NCBI GenBank assembly: GCA_963794615.1
Contig: CAWCEP010000006.1
Location: forward strand, 744,001 to 808,000
Reading direction: 5' to 3'
Source: Chersky-840 sp963794615
GTDB taxonomy: Bacteria; Actinomycetota; Acidimicrobiia; Acidimicrobiales; UBA8190
DNA length: 64,000 bases
Below are positions 61,712-64,000 of this stretch, one piece after another (within the stretch, counting starts at the first letter, position 1; every line of letters starts with the position of its first letter). A program made the position numbers and the translations under genes. Below the pieces are notes generated by a model. It was not told the DNA's origin. It did not search any database and was given only the letters and a program-made list of their open reading frames with translations.

Positions 61712-62662
61712 TCAACCGGGGTGGGGCGCTTCGAAGCGGGGTGAACGGCGCAGTACGTCCACGACGTCGCCCAGGGCGGCGATCTGATGGCGTGCCATGG
61801 CGGGGGTCACACCGGCGACGTGGACGCGCAGGTTGAGGGCATCGACACCGGCCCGGTCCGTCACCGCGGCCAGATCGCCGGCCAGCGTGGCGACGTCCCC
61901 GGCGGCCACCAGCTGTTCACCCTGCCAGTGCACCTGGGCGCCGGTCGGGGCGTAGCTCCGATAGCGCTCGACCTGGCGGTCGACCTGATCCCGGGGGGGA
62001 GTCCCCAGCCACACCCGCCGTACGAGCACACAGGGGCGGTTCCCTCCGGCCCCGCGGTACGCGTCGGCGAGGGCGCGGATCCTCTCCGGTGTCGACAGGG
62101 AGTCGAAGAGCAGGCCGACGCCGAGGTGGGCGGCCCGGCGCACCGCCACGGTGCTCATCGCCGCGCTCACCACCGGCACCGGGTCCTGGGCGCACCGAGC
62201 GATGGCGGGGTCACCTCCCAGGAGCCCGAGGTCGGTGCCGCCCAACGCGCCGGCAACCAGGGCCAGGCCCTGCGCGAACCGACCGGTGAGGTCCTGCATG
62301 GTGAGCCCCATGACGTCGAAGTCCGCTTGGAGCGAGCCGGCTGCGAGACCGACGCCGACCCGCCCCGGGAAGCGCGCCGCCAGCCACGCCACCTCTTCGG
62401 CCACCAAGGCGGGAGGGCGCAGCGGCAGCAGGAGCGGGCACGGTGCCGCCCACCCCGCCGGCATCGCCTCGAGCAGCCATCCCGCCGCCTGGAGGGGATT
62501 GGGCATGTAGCCCGCGAACCCACCGTGGTGCTCGCTCGTCATCACGCCGTCGAATCCGCGCTCCACGCCGAGCACCGCCTGGTCGCGCAGTTCGCGCACC
62601 GTCTCCTCGGCGCTGAGCTCGACGTGGGGGTAGAGGCGGAGCGAGATCGATCCAAGGCCCAT
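61712..62662 (-). CDS. Luciferase-like monooxygenase (LLM) family protein
   Basis: About 316 residues from MGLGSISLRLYPHVELSAEE; a GTG six codons further upstream is possible. GVERGFDGVMTSEHHGGFAG is the flavin or F420 pocket of bacterial luciferase-like enzymes, and RFPGRVGVGLAAGSLQADFD and VPVVSAAMSTVAVRRAAHLG are further conserved strands of the TIM barrel. F420-dependent members are frequent in actinobacteria. It lies 30 bases past an SDR on the same strand, so the two may act in one oxidative pathway. The substrate is not known. Confidence 0.85.
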   Translation of the reverse strand: MGLGSISLRLYPHVELSAEETVRELRDQAVLGVERGFDGVMTSEHHGGFAGYMPNPLQAAGWLLEAMPAGWAAPCPLLLPLRPPALVAEEVAWLAARFPGRVGVGLAAGSLQADFDVMGLTMQDLTGRFAQGLALVAGALGGTDLGLLGGDPAIARCAQDPVPVVSAAMSTVAVRRAAHLGVGLLFDSLSTPERIRALADAYRGAGGNRPCVLVRRVWLGTPPRDQVDRQVERYRSYAPTGAQVHWQGEQLVAAGDVATLAGDLAAVTDRAGVDALNLRVHVAGVTPAMARHQIAALGDVVDVLRRSPRFEAPHPG

Positions 62663-62692
62663 CGGGGGACGCCGCTCCACCGGGTGATCCTG

Positions 62693-63493
62693 TCACAGCG
62701 TCGTGAAGCGTCCGCCGTCGACGACGATGGTCTGCCCGGTGACGTAGCGAGCTCCTGGACCCAGGAGGAACACGACGACCGGGGCGATGTCGGTGTCGGG
62801 ATCGCCGACCCGGCCCAGCGGGACGACCCGGGCCAGGCGGTCCCCGAGGTCGGGGTTCTCGACGTATGCCCTCTCCAGCGCCACGGTGTGGGCCAGCGGC
62901 GACAGGCACACCACACCGACCCCGAGGGGGCCCCATTCCACCGCCAGGCTCCGGGCCAGGCCCCGCACCGCGCCCTTCACCGCCGCGTAGGCGGGGAGCG
63001 CGACGCTTCCCTCCATCGCGGCGGGGGACGTCATGAGAACGAATCGTCCTCGACGCGCCCGGAGGTGAGGCAGAGCGAAGCGCGCACAGTGGTACGCGCC
63101 TCGGAGTGACACCGCCACATGGTCGTCCCAGGTCTCGTCGTCGATGGCGTCGAGGGCGACAGCTTCGCTCGAACGGCGGCTGGTGGCGTTGTGGACCACG
63201 GCGTCGAGCCCACCGAAACGCCGCACCGCCGTCTGCACCGCCGCCTCGACCTGCTCGGCCACGGCGACGTCGGTGCGAACGAAGACGCCGCGACCGCCGC
63301 CTCGTTCGATCAGGTCGGCGGTCTCCGCCCCGTTGTCGCCGGGGCCGGCCACGACGACGGCGGCGCCGGCCTGCGCGCACGCCGCGCTGATGGATCTTCC
63401 GATCCCAGCCCCGCCCCCCGTGACGAGGACGACGTGCCCCTCGAGCGGCCCCTCGACGGTTCGCGGCCCCGGTTCTGCCGGCGGTCGCCTCAC
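62693..63493 (-). CDS. SDR-family oxidoreductase
   Basis: Protein of 266 residues from a GTG in a GTGA overlap with the next SDR. VVLVTGGGAGIGRSISAACA (cofactor loop), HNATSRRSSEAVAL, RFVLMTSPAAMEGSVALPAY followed by AAVKG (Ser, Tyr, Lys) and VVVFLLGPGARYVTGQTIVV form a complete classical SDR. It is translationally coupled to the upstream SDR and followed by the luciferase-like gene. NAD(P)-dependent oxidoreduction of an alcohol or ketone is expected. Confidence 0.9.
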   Translation of the reverse strand: MRRPPAEPGPRTVEGPLEGHVVLVTGGGAGIGRSISAACAQAGAAVVVAGPGDNGAETADLIERGGGRGVFVRTDVAVAEQVEAAVQTAVRRFGGLDAVVHNATSRRSSEAVALDAIDDETWDDHVAVSLRGAYHCARFALPHLRARRGRFVLMTSPAAMEGSVALPAYAAVKGAVRGLARSLAVEWGPLGVGVVCLSPLAHTVALERAYVENPDLGDRLARVVPLGRVGDPDTDIAPVVVFLLGPGARYVTGQTIVVDGGRFTTL

Positions 63494-64000
63494 GGTGCCA
63501 TCCACACGCCGCCGTCCACGCCGACGGTGGCGCCGGTGACCGACCGCCAGGAGGGCGACAGCATTGTCCGGACCACCGAGGCCACGCTCCGACGCAAGTC
63601 GGGTGGCGCGAGGGCGGGGACAGGCTGTCCGGGTCGATCCGGAGGCGTGTCGTGGTCCCATCCCGGAGCGAGCAACGTCGCCGGCACCGCCACGCAGTTC
63701 ACGGTGACGGCCCGGCGTCCCCAGGCCCGCGCCGCCGCCTTGGCCAGGGCACGCTGGCCCTCGGTCACCGCCGACCAGGGCCCGAAACCGGCCGCGCCGA
63801 CGAGCGACAACGTGGGCACCACCAAGATCAGGGTGCCCCCGGCGTCGGGCAACGCATCGAACACGCCCTGAAAGCACACCAGGGTCCGGTGCAACGGGAT
63901 CTCGACCCGGGTCCTCCACCCGTCGGTGTCGAGATCGGCGACAGCGGCGGCCCGGGCAGGGTCATCGCCCACCGACGCCATGACGACACCGTCGAGCGAT
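63490..64000 (-). CDS. SDR-family oxidoreductase, 5' end beyond the window
   Basis: The frame is open to the right edge, so the N-terminus (nucleotide-binding loop) is outside. About 169 residues are visible: SLDGVVMASVGDDPARAAAV, TLILVVPTLSLVGAAGFGPW, QRALAKAAARAWGRRAVTVN and the C-terminal SVTGATVGVDGGVWMAP. The catalytic Tyr of the YxxxK pattern is not seen at the expected place (FGPWSAVTEGQ). That suggests a divergent or inactive partner of the neighbouring SDR, with which it is coupled. Confidence 0.8.
   Translation of the reverse strand, partial: SLDGVVMASVGDDPARAAAVADLDTDGWRTRVEIPLHRTLVCFQGVFDALPDAGGTLILVVPTLSLVGAAGFGPWSAVTEGQRALAKAAARAWGRRAVTVNCVAVPATLLAPGWDHDTPPDRPGQPVPALAPPDLRRSVASVVRTMLSPSWRSVTGATVGVDGGVWMAP

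Overview
The window reads as chromosomal DNA of a high-GC actinobacterium, most likely from the class Acidimicrobiia or a relative. The grounds are very GC-rich codons, frequent GTG starts, 4-bp ATGA/GTGA gene overlaps, CYP51/CYP123, SCO6745-like and WS/DGAT families shared with mycobacteria, and a secreted protein built from GYWLVAADGG-type repeats that I associate with Acidimicrobiia. The placement rests on recognised families, not on a marker-gene tree.

Layout. (1) 1-10569: the end of a SCO6745-like gene, then two divergent, tightly overlapping operons. The leftward one is unknown protein, TetR, CYP123, SDR, CYP51, ferredoxin, SnoaL-like. The rightward one is a 3-hydroxyisobutyrate-dehydrogenase-like enzyme, aldehyde dehydrogenase, carboxymuconolactone-decarboxylase-like protein, SDR, enoyl-CoA hydratase. 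Together they recall the M. tuberculosis cyp51 locus (Rv0763c-Rv0771) and look like an oxidative pathway for a sterol, terpenoid or other lipid. (2) 10654-19977: an island in tRNA-Arg(ACG), bounded on the right by a degenerate copy of the tRNA 3' end. It has an integrase vestige, visibly lower GC and mostly signalling genes: adenylate cyclase/ATPase, PAS-EAL phosphodiesterase, PAS-LuxR, PilZ and a truncated PAS gene. (3) About 20000-51000: a dormancy/hypoxia-type region with a DevR(DosR)-like regulator and a single-GAF DevS-like kinase, two WS/DGAT genes, a universal stress protein, a CBS protein, three PPOX-fold proteins, GNAT-acyl-CoA synthetase (Pat type), DDAH, two alcohol dehydrogenases, MFS, acyl-CoA synthetase, trehalose-type glycosyltransferase, ABC exporter, and divergent phosphoketolase and acetate kinase. 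Seven good 14-bp boxes and one weaker box of the form GGGTCNAAGGTCCC, resembling the mycobacterial DosR box, lie upstream of genes here. (4) 51000-64000: repeat-rich secreted protein, two MMPL transporters each with a TetR regulator and a clear operator palindrome, PPK2, two DJ-1/PfpI-type proteins (one fused to AraC), a luciferase-like monooxygenase and two SDRs, the last cut by the window edge.

Five genes (SDR 2815, kinase 29998, acyl-CoA synthetase 36080, ABC permease 44802, phosphoketolase 47482) are each broken by exactly one extra base. Most of the insertions are in CG-rich runs, and in each gene the two halves join into a complete family member. A systematic assembly or sequencing error is the simplest reading.

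The most interesting units are the putative DosR-like regulon outside mycobacteria, which links hypoxia sensing to storage lipid, acetyl-phosphate/acetate ATP production and lysine acetylation, and the tRNA island in which the EAL and PilZ genes share an inverted-repeat motif.
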